A stretch of DNA of 64,000 nt, taken from the NCBI RefSeq assembly GCF_900102855.1, contig NZ_FMWD01000001.1:448766-512765 (forward strand), given 5' to 3'. This DNA comes from Thiohalomonas denitrificans. Its GTDB lineage: Bacteria; Pseudomonadota; Gammaproteobacteria; Thiohalomonadales; Thiohalomonadaceae. Shown piece by piece: positions 50,267-59,149 of the stretch (position 1 is the stretch's first letter; every line of letters begins with the position of its first letter). The translations under genes and the position numbers were made by a program. Under the pieces are notes generated by a model that worked only from the letters and a program-made list of their open reading frames with translations, ran no database searches and was not told where the DNA came from.

Positions 50267-51625
50267 ATGACCGAAGCCATCGAGAAAGAGAAAACGCCCG
50301 ATCGTCTGCAGAGCTTTCATGGCTTTCTATCGACGGGCGATACCGAGGGCATGCGTGAAGCGCTCGCAGATATGCACCCGGCGGAAATCGCCGTACTGCT
50401 GGAATCCCTGCCCACCGACCAGCGGCTTCAGGCCTGGAAAGAGGTGCCCTCGGAGCAGACCGGTGAAGTCCTCGCCCAGGTCCATGACAAGGTCCGCCTG
50501 ACCCTAATCGGCACGATGGACTCGGATGAGCTCATCGCAGCCACCGAAAACCTGGACACGGATGACCTTGCGGATCTGCTGCCGGATATGCCCGACGAGG
50601 TCATCCAGCAGCTGCTGAATACGATGGATGAGCAGAACCGCGAGCGACTCGAGACGGTCCTGCCCTATCCCGAGGACAGCGCCGGCGGCCTGATGAACGT
50701 GGACACCATCACGGTGCGGGCGGACATCACCCTCGACGTGGTTCTGCGTTACCTGCGCCGCCGTGGCGAGATCCCCGAAACGACCGATAACCTGGTTGTG
50801 GTCAATCGCACCGGACATTATCTGGGACTGCTGCCGATCACTGAACTGCTGACCAACAAACCCGACCAGTCGGTGGCCGAGGTCATGCAGCGTGGCGTCG
50901 AGCCGATATCGGCCGATACCGAGGCGCACGAGGTCGCCCGGATCTTCGAACATCGCGATCTGGTCACCGCGCCGGTGGTTGATGCCGACGGCAGGCTGGT
51001 CGGCCGCATCACCATCGATGATGTCGTCGACGTCATTCGCGAAAGAGCCGATCACTCCTTCATGGGCATGGCGGGCCTCACCGAGGAGGAGGACATTTTC
51101 GCGCCGGTTATCACCTCGAGTCGCCGCCGCGCTGTTTGGCTGGGCGTCAATCTCATGACCGCTTTCCTCGCCGCCTGGGTGATCGGCCTGTTCGGTGCCA
51201 CCATCGAACAACTGGTGGCGCTCGCGGTTCTCATGCCCATCGTCGCCAGCATGGGGGGCATTGCCGGTAGTCAGACGTTAACGCTGGTCATCCGTGCCCA
51301 GGCACTCGGCCAGATCGGTGCCAGCAATGCGCGTCAGCTGTTGCTGAAGGAGCTCACCGTCGGATTTCTGAATGGCCTGGTATGGGCCACGGTTATCGCG
51401 GTTGTGGCCGGACTCTGGTTCGATAGCGTGTGGCTTGGGGCGATTATCGCCATTGCAATAATGATTAATCTGGTGGTGGCGGCCCTCTCCGGCACAGTCA
51501 TTCCACTCGTTCTGAAAAAACTCGGTGCCGACCCGGCCCTTGCCGGTGGGGTGGTCCTGACGACGGTCACCGATGTGGTGGGCTTTTTCGCTTTCCTCGG
51601 ACTGGCGACGCTGTTCCTCGTTTAG
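50267..51625 (+). CDS. mgtE: Magnesium transporter MgtE
   Basis: 452 residues from ATG 50267. Mg2+ channel gated by intracellular Mg2+. Order: N-terminal helical domain (about 20-125, HPAEIAVLLESLP and PDEVIQQLL), two CBS domains (about 130-255), the plug helix, and five membrane helices from about 285 with NLMTAFLAAWVIG, PIVASMGGIAGSQTLTLVIRAQALG and VTDVVGFFAFLG. Located after ptsI as in many Proteobacteria. Confidence 0.95.
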   Translation: MTEAIEKEKTPDRLQSFHGFLSTGDTEGMREALADMHPAEIAVLLESLPTDQRLQAWKEVPSEQTGEVLAQVHDKVRLTLIGTMDSDELIAATENLDTDDLADLLPDMPDEVIQQLLNTMDEQNRERLETVLPYPEDSAGGLMNVDTITVRADITLDVVLRYLRRRGEIPETTDNLVVVNRTGHYLGLLPITELLTNKPDQSVAEVMQRGVEPISADTEAHEVARIFEHRDLVTAPVVDADGRLVGRITIDDVVDVIRERADHSFMGMAGLTEEEDIFAPVITSSRRRAVWLGVNLMTAFLAAWVIGLFGATIEQLVALAVLMPIVASMGGIAGSQTLTLVIRAQALGQIGASNARQLLLKELTVGFLNGLVWATVIAVVAGLWFDSVWLGAIIAIAIMINLVVAALSGTVIPLVLKKLGADPALAGGVVLTTVTDVVGFFAFLGLATLFLV

Positions 51626-51666
51626 TTCTTTACAGATGCCAACCGACACGTTTCATAGGAGAATCT

Positions 51667-51861
51667 ATGGATCAGGAGAAACTGATCGCATTCGCGGAAG
51701 CGGTAAGGAAGTGCTGCGTGGAGACGGCCGAAGAGGCGTATGAACAGGCGTCGATCAGCGGGTTGTGCGGCAGTGGCGCATGGGAAGTCGCCCAGGGTGC
51801 CGTGAAAACCATGGATCTCGAGCCACTCGTCGTGGAGTTTCTCCCTGCCGATGAGCCCTGA
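51667..51861 (+). CDS. Small protein of unknown function
   Basis: 64 residues with a good GGAG ribosome site six bases before the ATG. Acidic and mainly helical, with two cysteines (KCCVET) and a third in LCGSGAWEVAQGAVKTMDLEP. No membrane segment or signal. I do not assign a family. It lies between mgtE and darP on the same strand, and its codon use matches the neighbours, which supports that it is a real gene. Confidence 0.6.
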   Translation: MDQEKLIAFAEAVRKCCVETAEEAYEQASISGLCGSGAWEVAQGAVKTMDLEPLVVEFLPADEP

Positions 51862-51892
51862 ACGGGGGCTGCAACCCGGGTATAATCCCCCC

Positions 51893-52417
51893 ATGAATGA
51901 ATCTGATTTCGAGTCCGGCATCGAAGAGCAGCCGGAACGCCCCAGCAAGAGCCACTTCAAGCGCGAGAGTCATACACTGCTGGAAGCGGCGCATCAGCTG
52001 GTTGACCTGCCCGACGCCAAGTTACAGCTGGTGCCAATGCCCGACGACCTGAGAGATGCGGTGGAACTGGGCCGGAAGATCCACAAGCATGGCGGTCGCA
52101 AACGGCAGATCAAGTACATCGGCAAACTGCTTCGCAGCATGGACGCAGAGCCCATCCTCGAGGCCCTGGAGACCGTCGACTCGCGGGCCGCCGCCGTAAC
52201 CGCGCGGCACCATCTGGCCGAACGCTGGCGCCAACGCCTGCTGGACGAAGGGGATCAGGCTGTCAGCGAGTTTGTAGAAACCTATCCGCAGGTGGACCGC
52301 CAGCATCTGCGTCAGTTGATACGAAACACCCGCGCCGAACGCAAGGCAGAGAAGCCACCGCGGCACAGCCGCGAACTCTTCCGACTGGTTCGGGACACCA
52401 TAGAAAAGCAGACGTAG
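51893..52417 (+). CDS. darP: Dual-action ribosomal maturation protein DarP (YjgA)
   Basis: 174 residues from ATG 51893; an ATG at 51851 overlapping the small gene before it is the alternative. Binds late 50S precursors. Conserved YjgA body: LPDAKLQLVPMPDDLRDAVELGRKI, GRKRQIKYIGKLLRSMDAEPI, and PQVDRQHLRQLIRNTRAERK. The sequence before ATG 51893 has TATAAT but no ribosome site. Stop TAG (52415-52417) lies in a palindromic repeat. Confidence 0.88.
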   Translation: MNESDFESGIEEQPERPSKSHFKRESHTLLEAAHQLVDLPDAKLQLVPMPDDLRDAVELGRKIHKHGGRKRQIKYIGKLLRSMDAEPILEALETVDSRAAAVTARHHLAERWRQRLLDEGDQAVSEFVETYPQVDRQHLRQLIRNTRAERKAEKPPRHSRELFRLVRDTIEKQT

Positions 52418-52501
52418 GGTGGGTTGGCGAGGCGGTGGATCACGGCGCGTTTTCCGTTCCAGTCCCCTTCACTGCTGTGTGTCGCGCCTAACCCACCCTA
52501 C
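52414..52501. repeat. GTAGGGTGGGTT palindrome at the darP 3' end
   Basis: GTAGGGTGGGTT (52414-52425) and AACCCACCCTAC (52490-52501) are exact inverted repeats around a 64-base middle with GCG-rich inner arms (GGCGAGGC-type and GCGCC). The darP stop TAG is part of the left arm. The motif is, from memory, widespread in proteobacterial intergenic DNA. Confidence 0.8.
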
Positions 52502-52502
52502 C

Positions 52503-52588
52503 ACCTACCACCTAGCCACTCGCCACTCGCCACTCGCCACTACCCCACTACCCCACTACCCCACTACCCCACTACCCCACTACCCACT
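52503..52588. repeat. Tandem heptad and octad tract at the nitrilase 3' end
   Basis: CCACCTA and GCCACTC heptads run into five or more ACCCCACT octads up to the nitrilase stop. The stop TAG (52580-52582, minus strand) lies inside the last unit. The change from seven- to eight-base period within one tract is unusual. Confidence 0.85.
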
Positions 52589-53413
52589 TTCCGTCATGTC
52601 GCATGAGATGCGACAGTGGCTCAGGACGGGGAAGGTGCGACGGATGTCCGACAAGCGGTTGCGGTCGATCTCGGCGCTGACCACACCAGAGCCCCGCGGC
52701 AATCGGTCGGCCACGACGCCCCATGGGTCCACGATCATGCTGTCGCCGTGGGTCTCGCGGCCATTGGCGTGATAGCCACCCTGAGCGGATGCGACCACGT
52801 AACAGAGATTTTCGATGGCACGGGCCCGAACCAGCACTTCCCAGTGTGCCTTGCCGGTCACCGCAGTAAATGCCGAAGGCAGGGCGATGATCTCCGCGCC
52901 CTCGCCCGCCATGCGCCGGAACAGTTCCGGGAAACGAAGGTCGTAACAGACCGCCATACCCAGACGCCCCACCGGCGTATCGACCACCACGACCCGGCTG
53001 CCCGGCTCGATGGTTTCCGATTCGACGTACTTTTCGCCGCTCTCGGTGAGCTGTACATCGAACAGATGGACTTTGTCGTAACGGGCCCGCTGCTCACCGG
53101 CGTCGTCAAACAGCAGCGATGCCATGCGGACCTTGGAGTCATCATCTGTGGCGAGCGGGACGGTACCGCCTACCAGCCAGATGCCGCGCCGGCGAGCCTG
53201 GTCCGCCAGGAAATTTTGGATAACGCCGTCGCCCTCGCGTTCACGGATCTCGACCTTGTCCCACTCGGTCAACCCCATCAGGGCAAAGTTTTCAGGCAAC
53301 ACAACCAATCGGGCTCCGGCCTCCGCTGCCCGACCAATCAGTCGGCCCGCCTCAAACAGGTTGGCATGAATATTAGGGCCAGAGGCCATTTGTACCGCGG
53401 CGACACGAGTCAC
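52580..53413 (-). CDS. Nitrilase-family amidohydrolase (Nit1 / deaminated glutathione amidase type)
   Basis: 277 residues. C-N hydrolase with catalytic glutamate 41 (VLPENFALMG), lysine 114 (YDKVHLFDVQL) and cysteine 156 (AVCYDLRFPELFR). The sequence around these matches the Nit1/YbeM-type enzymes that clear deaminated glutathione. Its C-terminal few residues (ESG) and stop run into a repeat tract. Forms a minus-strand run with the 108-residue protein gene and yhdP. Confidence 0.9.
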   Translation of the reverse strand: MTRVAAVQMASGPNIHANLFEAGRLIGRAAEAGARLVVLPENFALMGLTEWDKVEIREREGDGVIQNFLADQARRRGIWLVGGTVPLATDDDSKVRMASLLFDDAGEQRARYDKVHLFDVQLTESGEKYVESETIEPGSRVVVVDTPVGRLGMAVCYDLRFPELFRRMAGEGAEIIALPSAFTAVTGKAHWEVLVRARAIENLCYVVASAQGGYHANGRETHGDSMIVDPWGVVADRLPRGSGVVSAEIDRNRLSDIRRTFPVLSHCRISCDMTESG

Positions 53414-53450
53414 GGAATCAAGCTCCTCAACAAATATGGGAAGGTAACGA

Positions 53451-53777
53451 CTAAAGCCTTATCTGCAGCTCAAGGACATCCGGGGCTGAACTGCCGGGAA
53501 CCAGTTCAATGCGATTCGAGGCGATACCCAGCGCAATCAGCCAGGCCCTGACTTCGAGGGCCCACACGTTGCCTTCATCCCCACCCGGATAGCGAATCTC
53601 CAGAAGGGCATCGGGCTCTTCCAGGATTGTGCTTACCGCGTTCGACAGCGCCGCATGATTAATCAGCACGTCACCATTTCGCGGCTGGGCCCACTCCTCG
53701 GCGGTAATGGCCTCCGGATTAGCTATTGCAGAGGTGCATAGAGCGATTAGCGACAGCAGAAAAACAGCCTTATTCAT
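53451..53777 (-). CDS. Small exported protein of unknown function
   Basis: 108 residues. N-terminal signal peptide (MNKAVFLLSLIALCTSAIA, cleavage expected after ANA-like IAN at about 20), then an 88-residue acidic domain: EEWAQPRNGDVLINHAALSNAV and EIRYPGGDEGNVWALEVRAWLIALGIASNRIELVPG. The strand-helix pattern with an RYPGG and WALE-RAWL stretch resembles OmpA-like or periplasmic stress domains only loosely, so no function is given. Lies between yhdP and the nitrilase on the same strand, 31 bases after yhdP. Confidence 0.7.
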   Translation of the reverse strand: MNKAVFLLSLIALCTSAIANPEAITAEEWAQPRNGDVLINHAALSNAVSTILEEPDALLEIRYPGGDEGNVWALEVRAWLIALGIASNRIELVPGSSAPDVLELQIRL

Positions 53778-53808
53778 AGGTGCAGAATAGCAGCGTTTCG
53801 GTGAGGGG

Positions 53809-56800
53809 TCATCCGGCATCAGTGCCCGGCAGACGCTCCATGACCGGTGCACTCCAGGGACCCTTGACCATGTACTGGAACATGGTGGCCTTGTCGATCT
53901 GCGAATGGAAAACCTTCTGCAACACCCAAATGATCGCCCCCGCCTGCGGTCCCAGGGCCAGACCACCGGCAACTGCCAGACTGTCACTAACGTTGGGAAC
54001 CACACTGACCAGCATATCGTAGTCACGCTTGACCAGGCCGGTTCGACCACTCATGACCATCTGAGCTGATGCCGAATCGACCGCCAGGTTCTCGGTCAGG
54101 ATATCACCTCCATACAGCCGGAGATCGCCGTCGATGCGATCAAAATCCAGGCCTTTTCGGAACACATCGCTGAAGTCCAGCCGTAAACGCTTGGGCAGTG
54201 CACTGAGACTGAAGAGGCCAAGCAGGCGACCGCTGCCCGGATCGACATCCTCGATCGTACCCTTGCGGATGTCCACCCGCAGCGTTCCATAAAGACGATC
54301 CAGTGCAAATTGCGAAGGTGACCCCTCCCACTCAAGGTGCCCTTCGGCACGGGTTTTGCCCTTTTTGATTACGCTGACGAAATCCAGGTCATCCATCATT
54401 CGCCCCAGATCAGGGGCCTTCAATTGGAGGTCGAACCGGGTGCGGTTGGTACTGCGCTGCCACTGCCCGTCGCCGACGATCCGGAAGCTGCCATTGCGAA
54501 GACCGACCTCGGTGAAATGTACCCTCCCCAGCCGGGGTTCGGCGTGGAATCGCAACTCGCCCAAGACCGCATCATCGAACTCCAGGCGCTGCACATGGAC
54601 ATCCATACGGGGGAATTCGACGGGCCGTGTAGTCGGACTTTCACCTTCCCCGCTCTCGAAAGGAGTCAATTGCAGGCGTTTCATGGCCACTTCGATCGGC
54701 AAGGCCGGTTCACTCCCTTTTCCTCCGTCTTTCGCCGGAAGCAAACGCCTCCAGGCCTGCGGAACCACTCCGGCGAGCTCGCCGGTCAGACGAATCCGCC
54801 GTGTATCGGGCAGATCCGGCATACCGGTGCCAAAATGGAGGCTGGCCCGATCAAGACCGCCACGGCTATCGAGCGCAACAGCCGCCTGAAAGCGCGACCC
54901 ATAGGCGACACTCAGTTCACCGGAACGGGTGCCCGAGAGATACCGGGTCAGCTGGAAGGGGCGTGATTCTCCCTTCACCTTGTCAAAGGGCTCCGGCAAG
55001 TGGCTCGTCAACCCTTTGAAGTCCGAGTGAATCTGCAGTCTGGCTCCCCCGCTGCGGTCATGGGGAAGCACAAGGTTCGCCTTCCAGTCGGTTTCACCGA
55101 TCAGCGCATCCGCAAACGGGATCTCGAGTTCTCCAAGCGCCTTGGCACCGGCCCGCCCCACGCCGGTGATCGTAGTGCGGCCATCTTCCGTGGCTACGGA
55201 AAACTGCACCGGGTATTCAAACAGACGTCCCTGGATGGCCTCGGCCCGAAAATCACTGTTGTCAAAATGCAGGGTGCCATCCAGCTTGCCGAACACCAAT
55301 CGCTCGTCCACCGCAAACCGACTCCCCCTCAGCTGGAGTTCGCCCGCGGCCGAAAGCGGCGGCTGTTTTCGACTCGATAGCGGCACCTCCAAACGCAGTG
55401 CCAATCGGCTCTTTCCCTCTGCCCGAAAATCGGCCAGTGCACCCTCTCCGATACGCTCCGCCAGAGGTGTCTCCCGCAAGGTGCGTAACACGTCCGATAG
55501 CGGGCCAGCGGCCACACCGTCCACCAGCAGCCGTGATCGGCGCAGGTCGGGGATCTCCACCCGGCACCGCGCCACCTGGCTGTCCAGGAATCGAGCCTGG
55601 GAGCTGTGCAGCAGCATTTGCGTCCCGTCGAAAACCACTTCGACCTCTACATCATGCAGGTGAGGCCACTCGTCCCGGAATGCCAGTTCCACCTCTTCGG
55701 CCTCGAAACGCACCTCGAAACGGCCCTCGCGCTTACGGAAGGGAAAGTCACTGGTACGTCCGCGAAAAAGTGCCGTGCCTTCGGTGATGCGGCCTCGGCG
55801 AAAAGCCTGGTCGAGCCAGCGGACCGCCGGGGTGGGCATGATATGAGCCGGGAGGTAGCGCGGCACGCTGACACCCCGCCCGTTGCGGAAACGGCTGCGC
55901 AAATCGATATAGGGCGAACCGCCGCCATCCGGCAGCTGTACTTCGAGCTGGGCCTCGCCCTCCAGGTCCTCATTGGTGAAGACCAGCTGCTGCCCCTGTA
56001 CCTGCCAGCCGGCGTCGGTCCGGCCGACCAGCACGTGGCCACGCAAACTCGCAATGGGCAACGATTCGCGAAAGAGGCGGGGGGCAATCACTTCGGCCTG
56101 TTCGGTCGCGAGCTCAAACCGGATACCCGCCTGATCCACGTAAAGCTCACCATCAAGCCCCCGAAAACCGGGGGAGCGTTCCCAGGGTTCGATCCCGAGG
56201 TCTTTGAAGCGCATCTGACCGGTTATCCGGCCATTGCTTCGCTCGACCCGCAGGTTTAGCAGATCACCTTCGGGTTTCAGTCCGGCGATCAGATCGCGCT
56301 GTTCATCCGCAAGGCCCGGTACGAATGTCAAAAGCCGTTCCGCATCCTCCAGACGCAGGAAATCGGCGGCAAGCCGGGTGGTTTCACCTTCGCGGCTCAA
56401 TTCGAGCCTGGCCGCGGGCCAGCTTTTTCCGTCCCGTACCGCCGTCAGCTCACCAAGAGATGCGTGCCAGCCGTGGTCGTTACGCAGCCAGCGAAACCGG
56501 CCGCCCAATTCCTCCCAACGGATACTTTTGCTGCCGCTGACGGCTACAAGCCTCCTCCCCTTCGCCTCGCCTTCCAGTGATTGCAGGCTCCCACCCCGCC
56601 ACTCGCTCCAGATTGAGGCATCGACACTGCCGTCACTCAGCTGCAGGCCGGGAAAATCCGCGATCGCCAACCAGGGGGCGGGGTGCACACCTTCGATACG
56701 CCCGAACAGCTGGCCGCTCCATTGTTCCGGCCGGAGGATATCGCCACTCATGTCCAGCGACACCGCCATGCGCGTCCCCAACTCCTCGGGCAATTGCAGG

Positions 56801-57399
56801 GACGCATTCAGTCGATGACGCTCGCCATCGTTGTCGAGTTCGAATTCGATATCCTCGAACTGGTAGGCGGGGCGATCCGGTTCCCGCCATTCCAGTCGGC
56901 TGTCCAGAACGGTGACGCGAGGCTGTGCCAGCAGCCAGGCACCGAAGCTGTCGGCATCCCTGGGCCCTTGCCCGTCCCGCCTCTGTGCACCGGTCACGTG
57001 CAGAATCCCCTCACGATCACGCTCGATCGCGAGATCCGCACCGGTAATCACCAGCGGGCCCAGTACCAGCTGCCCGCTTTTGAGACTGGCCGGCACATCG
57101 ATATCGACCCGGAGGGATTCGGCATGGACCATTGGCCGTGTCGTGGTCGCACTGAGAAGCGCAATGCCGGTCAGTTCCAGTGACGGAGAAAATCCGGTCA
57201 GCCTGGCATCCATGCCGCTGATCGTAACCGGCTGTTCGAGGAAGCTGCTGGCCCAATCCTCCACCACGGCACGGTAATCCTCCATCGAGGGCAGCAGTAA
57301 CCGGGCCAATGACAGCAGGACCGCCAGGGCGATGACCACTGCGGCCGCCGTATAGAGAGCGAAACTGTACAGCCGTCGTGGGTGGGGCAGACGCTTCAC
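53809..57399 (-). CDS. yhdP: YhdP, AsmA-like intermembrane lipid transport protein
   Basis: 1196 residues from a GTG start, close to the usual 1270. One N-terminal membrane anchor (about 12-34), a large beta-rich periplasmic body, and a C-terminal AsmA-type end (IDGDLRLYGGDILTENLAVDSASAQMVMSGRTGLVKRDYDMLVSVVP). YhdP, TamB and YdbH move phospholipid to the outer membrane. No ribosome site stands before the GTG. Followed by rng in the order rng-yhdP, as in E. coli. Confidence 0.93.
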   Translation of the reverse strand: MKRLPHPRRLYSFALYTAAAVVIALAVLLSLARLLLPSMEDYRAVVEDWASSFLEQPVTISGMDARLTGFSPSLELTGIALLSATTTRPMVHAESLRVDIDVPASLKSGQLVLGPLVITGADLAIERDREGILHVTGAQRRDGQGPRDADSFGAWLLAQPRVTVLDSRLEWREPDRPAYQFEDIEFELDNDGERHRLNASLQLPEELGTRMAVSLDMSGDILRPEQWSGQLFGRIEGVHPAPWLAIADFPGLQLSDGSVDASIWSEWRGGSLQSLEGEAKGRRLVAVSGSKSIRWEELGGRFRWLRNDHGWHASLGELTAVRDGKSWPAARLELSREGETTRLAADFLRLEDAERLLTFVPGLADEQRDLIAGLKPEGDLLNLRVERSNGRITGQMRFKDLGIEPWERSPGFRGLDGELYVDQAGIRFELATEQAEVIAPRLFRESLPIASLRGHVLVGRTDAGWQVQGQQLVFTNEDLEGEAQLEVQLPDGGGSPYIDLRSRFRNGRGVSVPRYLPAHIMPTPAVRWLDQAFRRGRITEGTALFRGRTSDFPFRKREGRFEVRFEAEEVELAFRDEWPHLHDVEVEVVFDGTQMLLHSSQARFLDSQVARCRVEIPDLRRSRLLVDGVAAGPLSDVLRTLRETPLAERIGEGALADFRAEGKSRLALRLEVPLSSRKQPPLSAAGELQLRGSRFAVDERLVFGKLDGTLHFDNSDFRAEAIQGRLFEYPVQFSVATEDGRTTITGVGRAGAKALGELEIPFADALIGETDWKANLVLPHDRSGGARLQIHSDFKGLTSHLPEPFDKVKGESRPFQLTRYLSGTRSGELSVAYGSRFQAAVALDSRGGLDRASLHFGTGMPDLPDTRRIRLTGELAGVVPQAWRRLLPAKDGGKGSEPALPIEVAMKRLQLTPFESGEGESPTTRPVEFPRMDVHVQRLEFDDAVLGELRFHAEPRLGRVHFTEVGLRNGSFRIVGDGQWQRSTNRTRFDLQLKAPDLGRMMDDLDFVSVIKKGKTRAEGHLEWEGSPSQFALDRLYGTLRVDIRKGTIEDVDPGSGRLLGLFSLSALPKRLRLDFSDVFRKGLDFDRIDGDLRLYGGDILTENLAVDSASAQMVMSGRTGLVKRDYDMLVSVVPNVSDSLAVAGGLALGPQAGAIIWVLQKVFHSQIDKATMFQYMVKGPWSAPVMERLPGTDAG

Positions 57400-57539
57400 G
57401 TCACAAAAACACCGGACAGAGGTTCGCTCTCATGCTGCCACAGATCGCAGTCGGGAAAACAGAATGGTATCAAGATACCGACATTTATACGGCACTTCGT
57501 TCAATCCAACAGGGTTGTTCGCTATTTGATAAAGCGGCC

Positions 57540-59012
57540 CTACATAAGCACCACGTCGAACTGCTCCTGGGTGTACAGGTATTCGACCTGGAACTTGACC
57601 GGCCGGCCGATGAACTCCTCCAGTTCAGCCACGCTGGTGGACTCTTCATCCAGGAGCTTGTCGACCACCTCCTGGGACGCAAGCACCAGCATCTGGTTGG
57701 CATCGTACTGGCGCGCTTCGCGAAGGATTTCCCGGAAGATCTCGTAACAGACGGTCTCCGGCGTCTTCAGGGTGCCGCGTCCGCTACAGGTTGGACAAGT
57801 CTGACAGAGTACATGTTCCAGGGACTCGCGGGTCCGCTTGCGGGTCATCTCCACCAGCCCCAGGGTGGAAACCTCGGAGATATGGGTCTTGGCGTGGTCC
57901 CGCTCCAGGGCCTTCTCCAGCGAACGCAGCACCTGGCGTCGATGCTCAGGCTCCTCCATATCGATGAAGTCGATAATGATGATACCGCCAAGATTACGTA
58001 ACCGAAGCTGACGGGAGATGGCCTGACTGGCCTCGAGATTGGTCTTGAAAATGGTCTCTTCGAGATTGCGGTGACCCACGAAGGCGCCGGTGTTGACGTC
58101 GATAGTGGTCATGGCTTCGGTTTGATCAATGATCAGATAACCACCCGATTTAAGCTGTACCTTTCGCTCCAGAGCCCGCTGGATCTCGTCCTCGATGCCG
58201 TAGATATCGAAGATCGGCCGTTCCCCCGAGTAGTGTTCGACCCGCGGGGCCAACTCGGGAATGAATTTGCTGGAGAACTTGTAGACCTTGAGGTAGGTTT
58301 CGCGGGAGTCGATGCGTACCTTTTCGATCTCGCTGTCCACCAGGTCACGCATGGTACGCATCACCAGCGGCAGGTCTTCATGGATAAGGCTTCCCGCCGG
58401 TGCCGTGGCAACCCGCTCCTTTATCGCCGCCCACAATTTGGCGAGGAACTCCATATCCTTGCGAAGCGATTCCTCATTGGCACCTTCGGCGGCAGTGCGC
58501 AGGATGTAGCCGCCTTCCACATACTGCGGCGCCCACTCGCTGATGATCTCTTTCAGTCGCTGCCGTTCCGCATCGCCCTCGATTTTCTGCGAAACCCCGA
58601 TGTGCTGGCAGTCGGGCATCAGCACGAGGAAGCGGGCCGGGATCGATAAGTGGGTGGTCAGACGCGCCCCCTTGGTGCCCAGCGGATCCTTGACCACCTG
58701 CACGACAATCTCCTGCCCCTCCCGTATCAGCTGATCAATCTCCTCCACGGAGCGGCGTTCACGGCCGTTCTCATCAACGGTGCTTTCGGAAAGAATATCC
58801 GAAGCGTGAAGGAAGGCAGTACGCTCCAGACCGATATCGACGAAAGCAGCCTGCATGCCGGGCAATACGCGTGAGACCCGGCCTTTATAGATGTTGCCCA
58901 CCAGACCGCGGCGGCGGGCCCGCTCGATATGCACTTCCTGGAGGACACCGTTTTCCACAGACGCGACGCGGGTCTCGTGGGGTGTCACGTTGATCAGCAG
59001 TTCTTCGCTCAT
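57540..59012 (-). CDS. rng: Ribonuclease G
   Basis: 490 residues from ATG 59012. Endonuclease of the RNase E/G family, needed for 16S rRNA 5' end maturation. N-terminus MSEELLINVTPHETRVA, S1 domain at about 38-120 (GNIYKGRVSRVLPGMQAAFVDIG), catalytic DNase I-like block with TTIDVNTGAFVG, and the zinc-link cysteines in CPTCSGRG. No long C-terminal scaffold as in RNase E. Paired with maf upstream, separated by a repeat pair. Confidence 0.96.
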   Translation of the reverse strand: MSEELLINVTPHETRVASVENGVLQEVHIERARRRGLVGNIYKGRVSRVLPGMQAAFVDIGLERTAFLHASDILSESTVDENGRERRSVEEIDQLIREGQEIVVQVVKDPLGTKGARLTTHLSIPARFLVLMPDCQHIGVSQKIEGDAERQRLKEIISEWAPQYVEGGYILRTAAEGANEESLRKDMEFLAKLWAAIKERVATAPAGSLIHEDLPLVMRTMRDLVDSEIEKVRIDSRETYLKVYKFSSKFIPELAPRVEHYSGERPIFDIYGIEDEIQRALERKVQLKSGGYLIIDQTEAMTTIDVNTGAFVGHRNLEETIFKTNLEASQAISRQLRLRNLGGIIIIDFIDMEEPEHRRQVLRSLEKALERDHAKTHISEVSTLGLVEMTRKRTRESLEHVLCQTCPTCSGRGTLKTPETVCYEIFREILREARQYDANQMLVLASQEVVDKLLDEESTSVAELEEFIGRPVKFQVEYLYTQEQFDVVLM

Positions 59013-59030
59013 GTTTTCCTTATACTGGTG

Positions 59031-59149
59031 AAAACCACAGAGGCCACAGAGTGGAAATTCATTCCAAGGGCTGTATCTCTTTTGCCTGCTCTGCAAGCGG
59101 TCGCACGGCAATACCCCTCCAAAAAACCTCGTTGGACTCTGTGGTTAGT
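59031..59149. repeat. Inverted ACCACAGAG repeats between maf and rng
   Basis: Left arm 59031-59054 (AAAACCACAGAGGCCACAGA and on) and right arm 59134-59149 (GGACTCTGTGGTTAGT) are inverted. The right arm begins within one base of the maf stop (TAA, 59149-59151, minus strand) and the left arm is about 20 bases before the rng start. Same layout as the hisG-hisD and hisD-hisC pairs. Confidence 0.75.
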
